NCBI GenBank assembly: GCA_036387135.1
Contig: DASVUH010000069.1
Span: forward strand, 1 to 64,000
DNA: 64,000 nt
Direction: 5' to 3'
DNA from: JALZCH01 sp036387135
GTDB lineage: Bacteria > Acidobacteriota > Blastocatellia > Pyrinomonadales > Pyrinomonadaceae
Below are positions 42,952 through 50,627 of the stretch, one piece after another; positions within the stretch are counted from its first letter, which is position 1; the number at the start of each line of letters is the position of its first letter. A model generated the notes under the pieces. The model made no database searches. It saw only the letters and a list, made by a program, of their open reading frames with translations, and was not told the DNA's origin. The translations under genes were made by a program, and so were the position numbers.

Positions 42952-44052
42952 ATGAATTTATCAAAAACTGCTTTGCTTGTTTTGGAAGACGGACGCGCGT
43001 TTCGCGGTCGCTCGTTCGGTTTTGACGGCGAGATGTGCGGCGAAATCGTTTTTAACACTTCGATGAGCGGTTATCAGGAAGTTTTGACCGATCCTTCCTA
43101 CGCCGGACAAATCGTTTGTATGACTTACCCGCTGATCGGCAATTATGGCGTTAATGCCGAGGACGCGGAATCGGCTCGCCCCTGGGTTTCCGGTTTCGTA
43201 GTCCGCGAAGCAAGCCGCATCGCTTCAAACTGGCGCGCGGAAGAAACGCTCGATTCATATTTAAAACGCTGGAACATCGTCGGCATCGAACACATTGACA
43301 CGCGCGCTCTCGTTCGCCACATCCGCGACAAAGGCGCGATGAGCGCCTGCATTTCTTCCATTGATTTAGACGAAACGAGCTTGCTCGAAAAAGCCAAAAA
43401 TTCCGTTCCGATGACTAATCGAGATTTGGCGAGCGAAGTGACGACCGATGAGCCTTACGAATTTGCACCCAAAGGCGACGAGCGTTTTCACATCGTCTGT
43501 TACGATTTCGGAGTTAAGAAAAACATTTTGCACGAGCTGGCGGATCTCGGCTGCCGCGTCACGGTCGTACCGGCGGATACATCCGCGCAAGCGGTTCTTG
43601 AATACAAACCCGACGGCATTTTTCTCTCAAACGGTCCGGGCGATCCGGCGGCAATGAATCAGGCAGTTGAAGAAATCCGCAATCTGGCAAATTCCGGCAC
43701 GCCGACTTTCGGGATTTGTTTCGGGCATCAGCTTTTAGGACGCGCTTTCGGCGGCACGACTCACAAATTGCTTTTCGGTCATCGCGGCGGAAATCAGCCG
43801 GTCAAAGATTTGCGCGCCGGAAACATTGAAATCACTTCGCACAATCACGGTTTCGCCGTCGTCGCCGAAAGCCTACCGCCCGAAGTCGAAGTCACGCACA
43901 TCAATCTCAACGACAACTGCTGCGAAGGAATGCAGCATAAAACTTTGCCCGTCTTTTCCGTGCAATATCACCCGGAAGCCGCGCCCGGTCCTCACGACGC
44001 CGCGCATCATTTTCGCCGTTTTATCGAATTGATGGAACGCTCGCGGAATTAA
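42952..44052 (+). CDS. carA: Carbamoyl-phosphate synthase, small (glutaminase) subunit
   Basis: The protein has 366 residues from ATG 42952; the reading frame is open further upstream but overlaps lepB. The N-terminal subunit domain begins ALLVLEDGRAFRGRSFGF with FNTSMSGYQEVLTDPSYAGQ. The C-terminal class I glutamine amidotransferase domain has the nucleophile Cys in GICFGHQLLGRAFGG and the His/Glu pair in QYHPEAAPGPHD. It supplies ammonia to CarB for arginine and pyrimidine synthesis. carB is not in the window; the gene is followed by a hairpin and a convergent gene, so the two subunits are encoded apart. Confidence 0.96.
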   Translation: MNLSKTALLVLEDGRAFRGRSFGFDGEMCGEIVFNTSMSGYQEVLTDPSYAGQIVCMTYPLIGNYGVNAEDAESARPWVSGFVVREASRIASNWRAEETLDSYLKRWNIVGIEHIDTRALVRHIRDKGAMSACISSIDLDETSLLEKAKNSVPMTNRDLASEVTTDEPYEFAPKGDERFHIVCYDFGVKKNILHELADLGCRVTVVPADTSAQAVLEYKPDGIFLSNGPGDPAAMNQAVEEIRNLANSGTPTFGICFGHQLLGRAFGGTTHKLLFGHRGGNQPVKDLRAGNIEITSHNHGFAVVAESLPPEVEVTHINLNDNCCEGMQHKTLPVFSVQYHPEAAPGPHDAAHHFRRFIELMERSRN

Positions 44053-44140
44053 GAAGAGGAGAAAAGGAGAAAAGGAGAAAAGGAATTGAAGGATTTTTGT
44101 CATTGTTTCCTCTTCTCCTCTTCTCCTCTTCTCCTCTTCT
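44051..44140. repeat. Intergenic hairpin H3, 8-base tandem arms
   Basis: GGAGAAAA units on the left (44052-44083) and CCTCTTCT units on the right (44107-44140) form a long purine/pyrimidine stem. The repeat starts at the last base of the carA stop codon. Confidence 0.8.
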
Positions 44141-44143
44141 AAT

Positions 44144-45412
44144 CTACTCAGATTGTTTTTCCTCGATTCGGGCTTTCATATCAATTTCTTTTAATTTTTG
44201 CGCCGCGACTTCAACCGCCTGATCGGTTTTCCCTTCATCGAGCAATTCTGCAACGATTCCCCGGCTGCCGCGATGTTCGAGCAGATGCCGATAAGTGACC
44301 GTAATCATAGCGACGACCGGAATCGCCAGAAAAATTCCGGTCGCTCCGGCAAGCTCGCCGCCGCCCAAAATAGCTAGAATAATTGCCAGCGGATGCAAAT
44401 GGATGCCTTCGCCGACAATTCGCGGATAAAAAACGTAATCCTGCAAGATTCGCAAAACTCCGAGAAAAATGACGACCGCAATTGCTTCGCCCGAAGATTC
44501 CAACCCGGCAATCGAAGTTGCCAGAACGGCGATGGAGAGCGGACCGACCATCGGAATAAATTCGGCGACGGCGGCAAGCAAACCGAGCAGGAGAGCATAA
44601 TTAACGCCGATAGCATAAAAACCGATGGTGCAAACTGTGCCGATCAGAAAACAGGAAATAAGCTGCGCCCGCATATAAGCGCGCAAAGTTTTGTTGATGT
44701 CCTGAAAAAACAGCTCGGCGCGCCCGCGCATTCGCCCGCGCGGAAACGCCCGGACGGCGGCGAGCCGAAACAAATCGGCGTCTCTCAGAACAAAAAAACC
44801 GAGAATCGGAATTAAAACCAGCCAGGGCAAAAATGTCACCGAACTGAGCAAAATATTTCCGATTTCAGCCGTCGCATATTCGCCCATTGACGACGCGACT
44901 CTGGTTACGCCGTCCTGCAATTCCTGTCTAATCGCGGGCGGAATCCCTAGACGCTGATAACGCCGGTTGATTTCATCAAAGCGTGTGCGAATCGTTTCCG
45001 CGTAGGTCGGCGCTTGCTGCGCAAACTGCGTTACCTGTTCGCTGATAAGGGGGAAAAGATAAGCCGCCGACGCCCATAAAACCGCAAAAATAAAAAGATA
45101 AGTGATTCCGATGGCGAGCGAGCGAGGCATCCAGCGCCCGGCGTTCCGCTCCACAAAAGGACGCTGAATCATTTCAATCAGCGGCGCGACCAGATAAGCG
45201 AAGAAAATCGCTAAAACAATGAGCAGAATCAATCCGCTCAGCCAGTAAACCATAAAGCCGAGAATCAAAACGATCAGCAAAATCCCCAAAATCGTCACAA
45301 CAATGCGCGTAATCGCGCGCACCGACGGATTAAACTCGGCTTGTTCGAGCGGCGAAATATCCGCCATGCCGTTTGTTTCGTCTGCGACTCGCTGTTCCGG
45401 CTTGTCAATCAT
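44144..45412 (-). CDS. AI-2E family transporter (UPF0118)
   Basis: This 422-residue membrane protein has the layout of the PerM/TqsA (AI-2E) family: two N-terminal membrane segments (about 35-80), a third (103-125), a large helical extracellular loop, then four or five C-terminal segments. The family loop VAEFIPMVGPLSIAVLATSI and the ending GIFLAIPVVAMITVTYRHLLE are present. Members export small molecules or ions, and AI-2 export is proved only for a few. A charged C-terminal tail (KIEEKQSE-like) is cytoplasmic. It is in the same direction as the PilZ gene, 15 bases downstream of it. Confidence 0.9.
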   Translation of the reverse strand: MIDKPEQRVADETNGMADISPLEQAEFNPSVRAITRIVVTILGILLIVLILGFMVYWLSGLILLIVLAIFFAYLVAPLIEMIQRPFVERNAGRWMPRSLAIGITYLFIFAVLWASAAYLFPLISEQVTQFAQQAPTYAETIRTRFDEINRRYQRLGIPPAIRQELQDGVTRVASSMGEYATAEIGNILLSSVTFLPWLVLIPILGFFVLRDADLFRLAAVRAFPRGRMRGRAELFFQDINKTLRAYMRAQLISCFLIGTVCTIGFYAIGVNYALLLGLLAAVAEFIPMVGPLSIAVLATSIAGLESSGEAIAVVIFLGVLRILQDYVFYPRIVGEGIHLHPLAIILAILGGGELAGATGIFLAIPVVAMITVTYRHLLEHRGSRGIVAELLDEGKTDQAVEVAAQKLKEIDMKARIEEKQSE

Positions 45413-45427
45413 AATTGGCGAGCGATT

Positions 45428-45835
45428 TTAATCGTCAAATTCTTCGGGCGTGCCTGCGGCGGCGATTCTCACGTCTTCGTTTTCAAAAACCCTTGCGCGC
45501 CAATCGTCGAGCGAATCAACCAGCCGCAAAGCGACCTGCGGATGCGCTGCGTTGCGTTCGAGCCGCAAAACTTCGGCTTCGGCGGCGGCAATTTGTCCTT
45601 TTCCCTCGACTTTAAAAATAGCGAGCTGCACTTTGGTGCCGACGCGCGGCAGACGTTTGGGCAAATGCACCAGAGTTCCGTCAACGCCGACGTTTTCCGT
45701 CATTCCTTCTTCCAGCACGCTGATTCCCGTTTCATCCGTCCATTCGACTTTAATCGGCAGGGAAACGACAAACCGCGAGCTAATTCTTCTTTCTGCTTCC
45801 AAATTTTTTGTCATTTTTTTTGCTGCTAACGCCAT
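45428..45835 (-). CDS. PilZ domain protein
   Basis: The protein has 135 residues from the ATG at 45835 (a longer frame to 45901 is possible but less likely). The PilZ fold begins with the c-di-GMP-binding RxxxR motif in ERRISSRFVVSLPIKVEW and continues with VGVDGTLVHLPKRLP in place of the usual D/NxSxxG, so nucleotide binding is uncertain. The C-terminal strand region is VALRLVDSLDDWRA. It probably adjusts a membrane or motility partner in response to c-di-GMP. It precedes the AI-2E transporter on the same strand by 15 bases, suggesting an operon. Confidence 0.8.
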   Translation of the reverse strand: MALAAKKMTKNLEAERRISSRFVVSLPIKVEWTDETGISVLEEGMTENVGVDGTLVHLPKRLPRVGTKVQLAIFKVEGKGQIAAAEAEVLRLERNAAHPQVALRLVDSLDDWRARVFENEDVRIAAAGTPEEFDD

Positions 45836-45901
45836 ATGACGGCGACGCTTGCGAATAATACGCGAAAACAGTGAATTTAGTCTATAAAAATTCGCGTCCA
45901 C

Positions 45902-46230
45902 AATTAGTAGATAGTACGTATTTTATTCATAAATTTGGAGACCGGATGTTGTCATTAATCACCCACTTGCAAAAAAATGGATGGAGTGCGCTGGACACAG
46001 CCCAATTAGTTGTGGTACGTTCAAAAAGTATTTTGTGGACTGGAACGGTTCGCGGGGTACATTCCTAATCTCGACACGACAATCAGAGACTTCTTCGTTT
46101 TTTAAGAGTCTGGCTTTGGCTGACCCGATTAACTTCCTATGAGCCGAAGTTGCAAACCGCTTTTTTAGCTGTTTCCTGTATTGGATCGCGTCGTTGGAAG
46201 TTCAATAAACCGAAAAGGAGAAACCCAATA
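45902..46230 (+). other. 329-base leader region of the 3D-domain gene
   Basis: This gap between the divergent PilZ and 3D-domain genes is long for this genome and holds several local inverted repeats. A small frame at 45946-46068 is listed separately. Cell-wall hydrolase genes are often behind riboswitches. I compared this leader with ydaO (c-di-AMP) and GEMM (c-di-GMP) motifs and did not find their conserved elements, so I make no riboswitch call. Confidence 0.4.
45946..46068 (+). CDS. Possible 40-residue small protein
   Basis: The ATG at 45946 lies 5 bases after GGAG and opens 40 codons, reading MLSLITHLQKNGWSALDTAQ and ending GVHS. No similarity was recognised. The Shine-Dalgarno match is the main support, and it may be a chance frame in a leader RNA. 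Confidence 0.25.
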   Translation: MLSLITHLQKNGWSALDTAQLVVVRSKSILWTGTVRGVHS

Positions 46231-46779
46231 GTGAAAACGACCAGAAACTTTGTTTTTCTGACAATTACTTTTGCAGTTTTAGCTGCATTGCAATTCCCTC
46301 AAAGAGAATTCGCGCAAACATTAAACGGCGAAATCGCTAAAATCGAAGCAAAGGCTTCAACAACAGGAGCGACTTTCGTAAAATCAATCACCGAAGACAA
46401 ATCTTCAAAAATCCAACCCGTTAAAATCAAAGATAGTAAAGAAAATCTGAAAACCGAAAGCGTTTCGGCAAGCAAATCTGCCGGTGTTTTTAAAAGCGGT
46501 TCAGCCGCTGCCGGGGCTTATAGCGCAACGGCTTATTGCTTAAAAGGAAGAACCGCAACCGGTTCGGGCGTCCGTCGCGGAATCATCGCCGCCGATCCGC
46601 GCGTTTTGCCGCTCGGCACGCGCGTATTAATCAGCGCAGGCGCTTGGAGCGGAACTTACACGGTCGCCGACACGGGCGGTGTGATTAAGGGACGCAAAAT
46701 TGACCTGTGGGTTCCAAATTCTTCCGAAGCGGCTCGGTTTGGTCGCCGCAAGGTTCATTTAACGGTTTTGGGCAGATAG
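46231..46779 (+). CDS. Exported 3D-domain protein (murein hydrolase-like)
   Basis: The protein has 182 residues from GTG 46231, behind AAGGAG at 46215-46220. The longer frame from 46150 has no signal at its start. Signal peptide about 1-27 (ending FAQ). A low-complexity Lys/Ser/Thr-rich linker (about 30-88) is followed by a C-terminal 3D domain (about 92-182), with the aspartates in AADPRVLPLG, VADTGG and KGRKIDLWVP. The double-psi barrel is shared with MltA and RlpA-type enzymes that cleave or bind peptidoglycan. The protein is probably a periplasmic lytic enzyme or glycan-binding protein. Confidence 0.88.
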   Translation: MKTTRNFVFLTITFAVLAALQFPQREFAQTLNGEIAKIEAKASTTGATFVKSITEDKSSKIQPVKIKDSKENLKTESVSASKSAGVFKSGSAAAGAYSATAYCLKGRTATGSGVRRGIIAADPRVLPLGTRVLISAGAWSGTYTVADTGGVIKGRKIDLWVPNSSEAARFGRRKVHLTVLGR

Positions 46780-46812
46780 TTAAAAACTGAATTTTATCAA
46801 AACTTTATTTAC

Positions 46813-46838
46813 AGCCGCTTTCGTTAAAGCGGCTTTTT
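46813..46838 (+). terminator. Terminator after the 3D-domain gene
   Basis: AGCCGCTTT pairs with AAAGCGGCT around a short loop, followed by TTTTTC. It lies 33 bases after the stop. Confidence 0.8.
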
Positions 46839-46872
46839 CATTTTCGGGCGATTTGTTTTAATTTAAAATCAG

Positions 46873-47340
46873 ATGAACAAAAAAAATGAAACTCAGGTCG
46901 GTGACGCCGCGCCGGATTTTGAATTAAAAGACGCCGCCGGAGCGAGCTGGCGTTTGTCGGAACAGCACGGAAAAACCGTTGTTTTGCTGTTTTATCCCGG
47001 CGACAACACGCCGGTCTGCACGAGCCAGCTTTGCTCTGTGCGCGATCATTGGTCGGATTACCAGGCGACGGGCGCTGAGGTTGTGGGCATTTCGACCGAT
47101 TCCGTTCAATCGCATGAAAATTTCGCCGCAAAACATCAATTACCGCTCCGGCTTCTCGCCGATGAACGCGGAGAAGTTATCAAATTGTTCGGCGTCAAAT
47201 CGTGGCTTCCGAATCGGTCGGCGCGCGCCGTTTTCGTGATTGATAAAAAAGGCGTTATTCGTTATCGCAAAGTACAGGCTTTAAGCATTATGCGCCCGAA
47301 AGACGACGACGTTTTGGCGGCAATAAAAGAAAGTGAATAG
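46873..47340 (+). CDS. Peroxiredoxin, BCP/PrxQ type
   Basis: This 155-residue thioredoxin-fold peroxidase has the peroxidatic Cys in YPGDNTPVCTSQLCSVRDHW and the second Cys five residues later, the arrangement of atypical two-Cys BCP enzymes. The rest (VVGISTDSVQSHENFAAKH, RAVFVIDKKGVIRYRKV) is standard. It reduces peroxides with thioredoxin. Its last codons and stop overlap the left arm of hairpin H4. A YggX-like iron/redox protein follows in the same direction. Confidence 0.93.
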   Translation: MNKKNETQVGDAAPDFELKDAAGASWRLSEQHGKTVVLLFYPGDNTPVCTSQLCSVRDHWSDYQATGAEVVGISTDSVQSHENFAAKHQLPLRLLADERGEVIKLFGVKSWLPNRSARAVFVIDKKGVIRYRKVQALSIMRPKDDDVLAAIKESE

Positions 47341-47412
47341 TAAATAGTAAATAGTGAATAGTCGCTTTGTTTTGATAAACTACGGTTTACGATTCACTAT
47401 TTACTATTCACG
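47333..47412. repeat. Intergenic hairpin H4, 7-base tandem arms
   Basis: AATAGTA-type 7-base units on the left (47333-47364) and the complementary TTCACTATTTACTATTCACG on the right (47391-47412). The left arm includes the peroxiredoxin stop codon, and the ribosome binding site of the next gene begins as the right arm ends. Confidence 0.8.
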
Positions 47413-47422
47413 AGGAAAAAAG

Positions 47423-47719
47423 ATGGGAATATTTTCAGGTAATAATTTTAAATGCGCTCGATGCGGGCGCTCCGCCGCGCCGCTCGGTTACGCGCCGATT
47501 CCGACCGAACTCGGTCAGCGCGTCGGGACGGAAGTTTGCGCCGATTGCTGGCGCGAGTGGGTGCAAAAACAGCAGCAATTAATTAATCATTTCGGGTTGG
47601 ACGTTTCCAATCCCGACACACACACTTTTTTGTTCGATCAAATGAAAATCTTCTTTTTCGACGAAGGCGTTGACCTCGCCAAAATTGATACGAACAAAGA
47701 AGGCTCGGTTCAGTGGTAA
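47423..47719 (+). CDS. Fe(2+)-trafficking protein YggX-like, with N-terminal zinc-ribbon cysteines
   Basis: The protein has 98 residues from ATG 47423, behind GAGG at good spacing. The C-terminal part has the YggX pattern LGQRVGTEVCADCWREWVQK, then a helix ending HTFLFDQMKIFFF. YggX proteins guard iron and iron-sulfur clusters against oxidation. Unlike most YggX, the N-terminus has a CARCGR pair, and with CADC this gives a four-Cys zinc ribbon. It may therefore be a related family of zinc-ribbon proteins. A peroxiredoxin gene lies directly upstream, consistent with redox stress. Confidence 0.75.
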   Translation: MGIFSGNNFKCARCGRSAAPLGYAPIPTELGQRVGTEVCADCWREWVQKQQQLINHFGLDVSNPDTHTFLFDQMKIFFFDEGVDLAKIDTNKEGSVQW

Positions 47720-47735
47720 AGAAGTAAATTTAAAT

Positions 47736-47802
47736 AATTGCCCGCAAAAGAAACTGAAGAATCAAATCGTTTTCGTTTGATTCAAGTCTTTCGCGGGCAA
47801 TT
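47736..47802 (+). terminator. Terminator-like inverted repeat after the YggX-like gene
   Basis: AATTGCCCGC at 47736 pairs with GCGGGCAATT ending at 47802, with additional pairing inside (GAATCAAA/TTTGATTC). A T-rich stretch follows, consistent with Rho-independent termination. Confidence 0.7.
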
Positions 47803-47903
47803 TTCTTTTAGTTAAGCCAAACTCTTTGCATCGCGCGAAACGTAGATTTGTTGAATCGAAATTATTATCGAAAATATTGATTATATAGGTTTGGACAAAA
47901 ACT

Positions 47904-49496
47904 ATGTTTTGGAAGAAATTCATTTTACTCGCTTTTTCTCTTTTTCTCGTCGTCGGAGTCGAAGCTCAAAAAACCGCCGCGCCGGAATTTACGGGCGCAA
48001 CAGGCTGGCTCAATACCGATAAGCCTTTGACGCTCGGTGAGCTGCGCGGCAAAATCGTGCTGCTCGATTTCTGGACTTACGGCTGCATCAACTGCATTCA
48101 TATCATTCCAGACCTCAAAAAGCTCGAAGCGAAATATAAAAACGAACTCGTCGTGATCGGCGTGCATTCGGGCAAATTCGACAACGAGCGTGACACGGAA
48201 AATATTCGACGGATAATTTTGCGCTATGAGCTTGAGCATCCAGTCGTCAACGACGCGGATTTTAAAATCTGGAATCGTTACGGCGTCGAGGCTTACCCGA
48301 CGCAGGTTTTGATTGATCCGGCGGGAGACGTGGTCGGTGTGGCAGTCGGCGAAGGGCAGTTTCGCGGGCTGGACGAGAGAATTCAAAAAACAATCAACGA
48401 TTTTAGCGGCAAAATAAACGAAAAGCCTTTGGAATTTAAAACCGAATTAACAAAGCTCGCCGATTCGCCGCTGCTTTTTCCCGGCAAAATTTTGGCTGAC
48501 GCCAAAGCGAATCGTCTTTTTATTGCCGATTCAAATCACAATCGAATCGTCGCCGCCGCGCTTGACGGCGCGCTCTTGCAAACAATCGGAAACGGAAACG
48601 CCGGTTTTACGGACGGAAGTTTTGAAACGGCGACGTTTCGCAAACCGCAGGGCTTGGCTTTTGACGGCGCAAATCTTTATGTCGCCGACACCGGAAATCA
48701 CGCGATTCGGCTCGTTAATTTTGAAACCAAAACCGTCGAAACAATCGCCGGAACCGGCGAGCAGGGACATTTTCAGCCTGCCGGCAAAGCGCGTTCGACT
48801 GCGCTCAACTCGCCCTGGGATTTGCAGCTTGTCGAGCGCGAATTATTCGTTGCGATGGCGGGCAATCATCAAATTTGGCGAATGGATTTAACCAAAAACG
48901 AAATCGCCGCGTTTGCCGGTTCGGGACGCGAGGCGCGCGAAGACGGCAGCCTGACCAAATCGGCTTTCGCGCAGCCTTCCGGTTTAGCCTTTGACGGGAG
49001 ATTTTTGTATGTCGCTGACAGTGAATCGAACATTATTCGAGCTATTGATTTAAAGATAAAAGCGGTCAAAACTTTAGTCGGCGGTGATTTATACGAGTTC
49101 GGCGACACGGACGGCACAGGCGACGAAGCGCGTTTGCAGCATCCGCTTGGCATCGTTTCTTCGGGCAAAAATATTTTTATTGCCGATACTTACAATCATA
49201 AAATAAAAATTCTAAATCCAACCTGGCGCGCCGTGCGAACATTCGTCGGAAACGGAAAACCGGGCGGAGAAAACAGCTTGAAAGCCGCTTTTTACGAACC
49301 CGGCGGAATCAGCGCGGCAAACGGAAAATTGTTCGTCGCGGATACGAATAATCATTCGATTCGTTTAATTGATTTAAAAACGCGAGCCGTTTCGACTTTA
49401 AAAATCAACGGTTTGCAATCGCCGAAAAACAACCACAAGAGTAAAGCGGCGAAACTATCAACTATCAACTATCCGCTATCAACTATTTTGCAATGA
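47904..49496 (+). CDS. Exported thioredoxin-fold plus NHL beta-propeller protein (NHLRC2-like)
   Basis: This 530-residue protein has a signal peptide (1-21). A thioredoxin-like domain follows (about 25-165) with redox motif CINC in WTYGCINCIHIIPDL. Then come NHL repeats forming a beta-propeller (about 185-510; for example ILADAKANRLFIADSNHNRI and GLAFDGANLYVADTGNHAIR). This domain order is that of NHLRC2. Its partner is unknown. Oddly, the last 14 codons are made of the repeated unit of hairpin H5 (KLSTINYPLSTI), so the repeat has been captured into the coding end. Confidence 0.9.
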   Translation: MFWKKFILLAFSLFLVVGVEAQKTAAPEFTGATGWLNTDKPLTLGELRGKIVLLDFWTYGCINCIHIIPDLKKLEAKYKNELVVIGVHSGKFDNERDTENIRRIILRYELEHPVVNDADFKIWNRYGVEAYPTQVLIDPAGDVVGVAVGEGQFRGLDERIQKTINDFSGKINEKPLEFKTELTKLADSPLLFPGKILADAKANRLFIADSNHNRIVAAALDGALLQTIGNGNAGFTDGSFETATFRKPQGLAFDGANLYVADTGNHAIRLVNFETKTVETIAGTGEQGHFQPAGKARSTALNSPWDLQLVERELFVAMAGNHQIWRMDLTKNEIAAFAGSGREAREDGSLTKSAFAQPSGLAFDGRFLYVADSESNIIRAIDLKIKAVKTLVGGDLYEFGDTDGTGDEARLQHPLGIVSSGKNIFIADTYNHKIKILNPTWRAVRTFVGNGKPGGENSLKAAFYEPGGISAANGKLFVADTNNHSIRLIDLKTRAVSTLKINGLQSPKNNHKSKAAKLSTINYPLSTILQ

Positions 49497-49532
49497 CAAA
49501 CAGTTGATAGTTGATAGCGGATAGTTGATAGT
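49453..49532. repeat. Hairpin H5, 7-base tandem arms, inside a gene end
   Basis: AACTATC units (49453-49487) and the complementary GTTGATA units (49500-49532). The left arm lies in the reading frame of the NHL protein, whose TGA is at 49494-49496, in the loop. H9 at 58136 uses the same unit and a similar loop. Confidence 0.8.
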
Positions 49533-49616
49533 TCGATTCAACATATCCGGGCGATTTTCTTCGGTTGAATCAATCTTTGTAAAACCGCTAAACTAAATTA
49601 AACGAACTGTTTTGTC

Positions 49617-49662
49617 GCCAGCGCAAATGTTGAAACGAATTCGTTTCAACTTTGGCGCTGGC
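49617..49662. promoter_or_regulatory. Strong inverted repeat just upstream of hisG
   Basis: GCCAGCGC...GTTGAAACG pairs with CGTTTCAAC...GCGCTGGC with few mismatches and almost no loop (AATT). It ends 19 bases before the hisG GTG and has no T tail. It may be an operator, a leader hairpin or a dispersed palindrome. No run of His codons was seen to support attenuation. Confidence 0.45.
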
Positions 49663-49681
49663 AAACTTTAACGAAAATTTT

Positions 49682-50545
49682 GTGAGCGAAAAACTCAAAA
49701 TTGCAATTCAGAAATCCGGTCGCTTGAGCGATGATTCGGTAAAAATGCTTAAGGAATGCGGCGTGCATTTTCAAAGCGGATTGGGAAAACTAAAAGCCGA
49801 AGCGGAAAATTTTCCACTCGAAATTTTCTTTCTGCGCGACGACGACATTCCCGAATACGTCGCCGATTCGGTCGCCGACATGGGCATTGTCGGCGAAAAC
49901 GTTTTGCTCGAAGCCGGAACGAAAAATCTGCAGACAATCGAAAAACTGGGTTTCGGCAAATGCCGTCTTTCGCTCGCCGTTCCGCGCAGTTTTCGTTATG
50001 ACAAAACCTCCGATTTAAAGGGGAAACGAATCGCTACAAGCTATCCGCGAATTTTGGGCGAATTTCTCAAAAACAAATCAATCGAGGCGGAAATTCACAC
50101 GATTAGCGGCTCGGTCGAAATCGCGCCGGGAATCGGTTTGGCGGAAGCGATTTGCGATCTTGTCAGTTCGGGCAGCACGCTTTTTACGAACGGTTTGCGG
50201 GAAGTCGAAACCGTTCTTCAATCCGAAGCCGTTTTAGTTTCGCGCGAAAATCTTCCGGGAAATTTGCAGGCGATTTTGGACAAGCTGCTCTTTCGCATTA
50301 AAGCCGTTAAAGCGGCGAAAAACAACCGTTATATTTTGCTCAACGCGCCGAATTCGCAGCTTGATAAAGTAATTTCTCTCCTGCCGGGAATGAAAAGCCC
50401 GACCGTTTTGCCGCTTGCCGTCGAAGGCTGGAGTTCGGTTCACTCAGTCGTTGAAGAAAACGATTTTTGGGAAATTGTCGAGAATCTCAAAGCCGCCGGA
50501 GCCGAAGGAATTCTCGTGCTTTCGATTGAGCAGATGATAAAATAA
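49682..50545 (+). CDS. hisG: ATP phosphoribosyltransferase, long form
   Basis: This is the first enzyme of histidine synthesis, joining ATP and PRPP. The protein has 287 residues from GTG 49682; a longer frame starts at TTG 49652 inside a hairpin. It begins LKIAIQKSGRLSDDSVKML and has the PRPP-binding region GLAEAICDLVSSGSTLFTNG. The C-terminal ACT-like regulatory domain (SPTVLPLAVEGWSSVHSVV) shows it is the long, feedback-inhibited form that needs no HisZ. It opens a long his operon, with hisD after hairpin H6. Confidence 0.95.
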   Translation: MSEKLKIAIQKSGRLSDDSVKMLKECGVHFQSGLGKLKAEAENFPLEIFFLRDDDIPEYVADSVADMGIVGENVLLEAGTKNLQTIEKLGFGKCRLSLAVPRSFRYDKTSDLKGKRIATSYPRILGEFLKNKSIEAEIHTISGSVEIAPGIGLAEAICDLVSSGSTLFTNGLREVETVLQSEAVLVSRENLPGNLQAILDKLLFRIKAVKAAKNNRYILLNAPNSQLDKVISLLPGMKSPTVLPLAVEGWSSVHSVVEENDFWEIVENLKAAGAEGILVLSIEQMIK

Positions 50546-50546
50546 A

Positions 50547-50624
50547 TGAAAACTGAGAGGTGAGAACTGAGAACGGAGAATATTAATTCTTTCGTTCTTC
50601 ATTCTCCGTTCTCAGTTCTCCATT
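50547..50624. repeat. Hairpin H6, 7-base tandem arms, between hisG and hisD
   Basis: GAGAACT/GAGAACG units (50547-50581) and complementary CATTCTCCGTTCTCAGTTCTC (50600s) fill almost the whole space between the hisG stop (50545) and the hisD ATG (50628). No Shine-Dalgarno sequence is left outside the repeat for hisD. Confidence 0.8.
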
Positions 50625-50627
50625 TTA

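Noticed and set aside
45902..46230. ydaO (c-di-AMP) or GEMM (c-di-GMP) riboswitch
   Set aside because: The conserved elements of either class could not be found. Only the general context fits.
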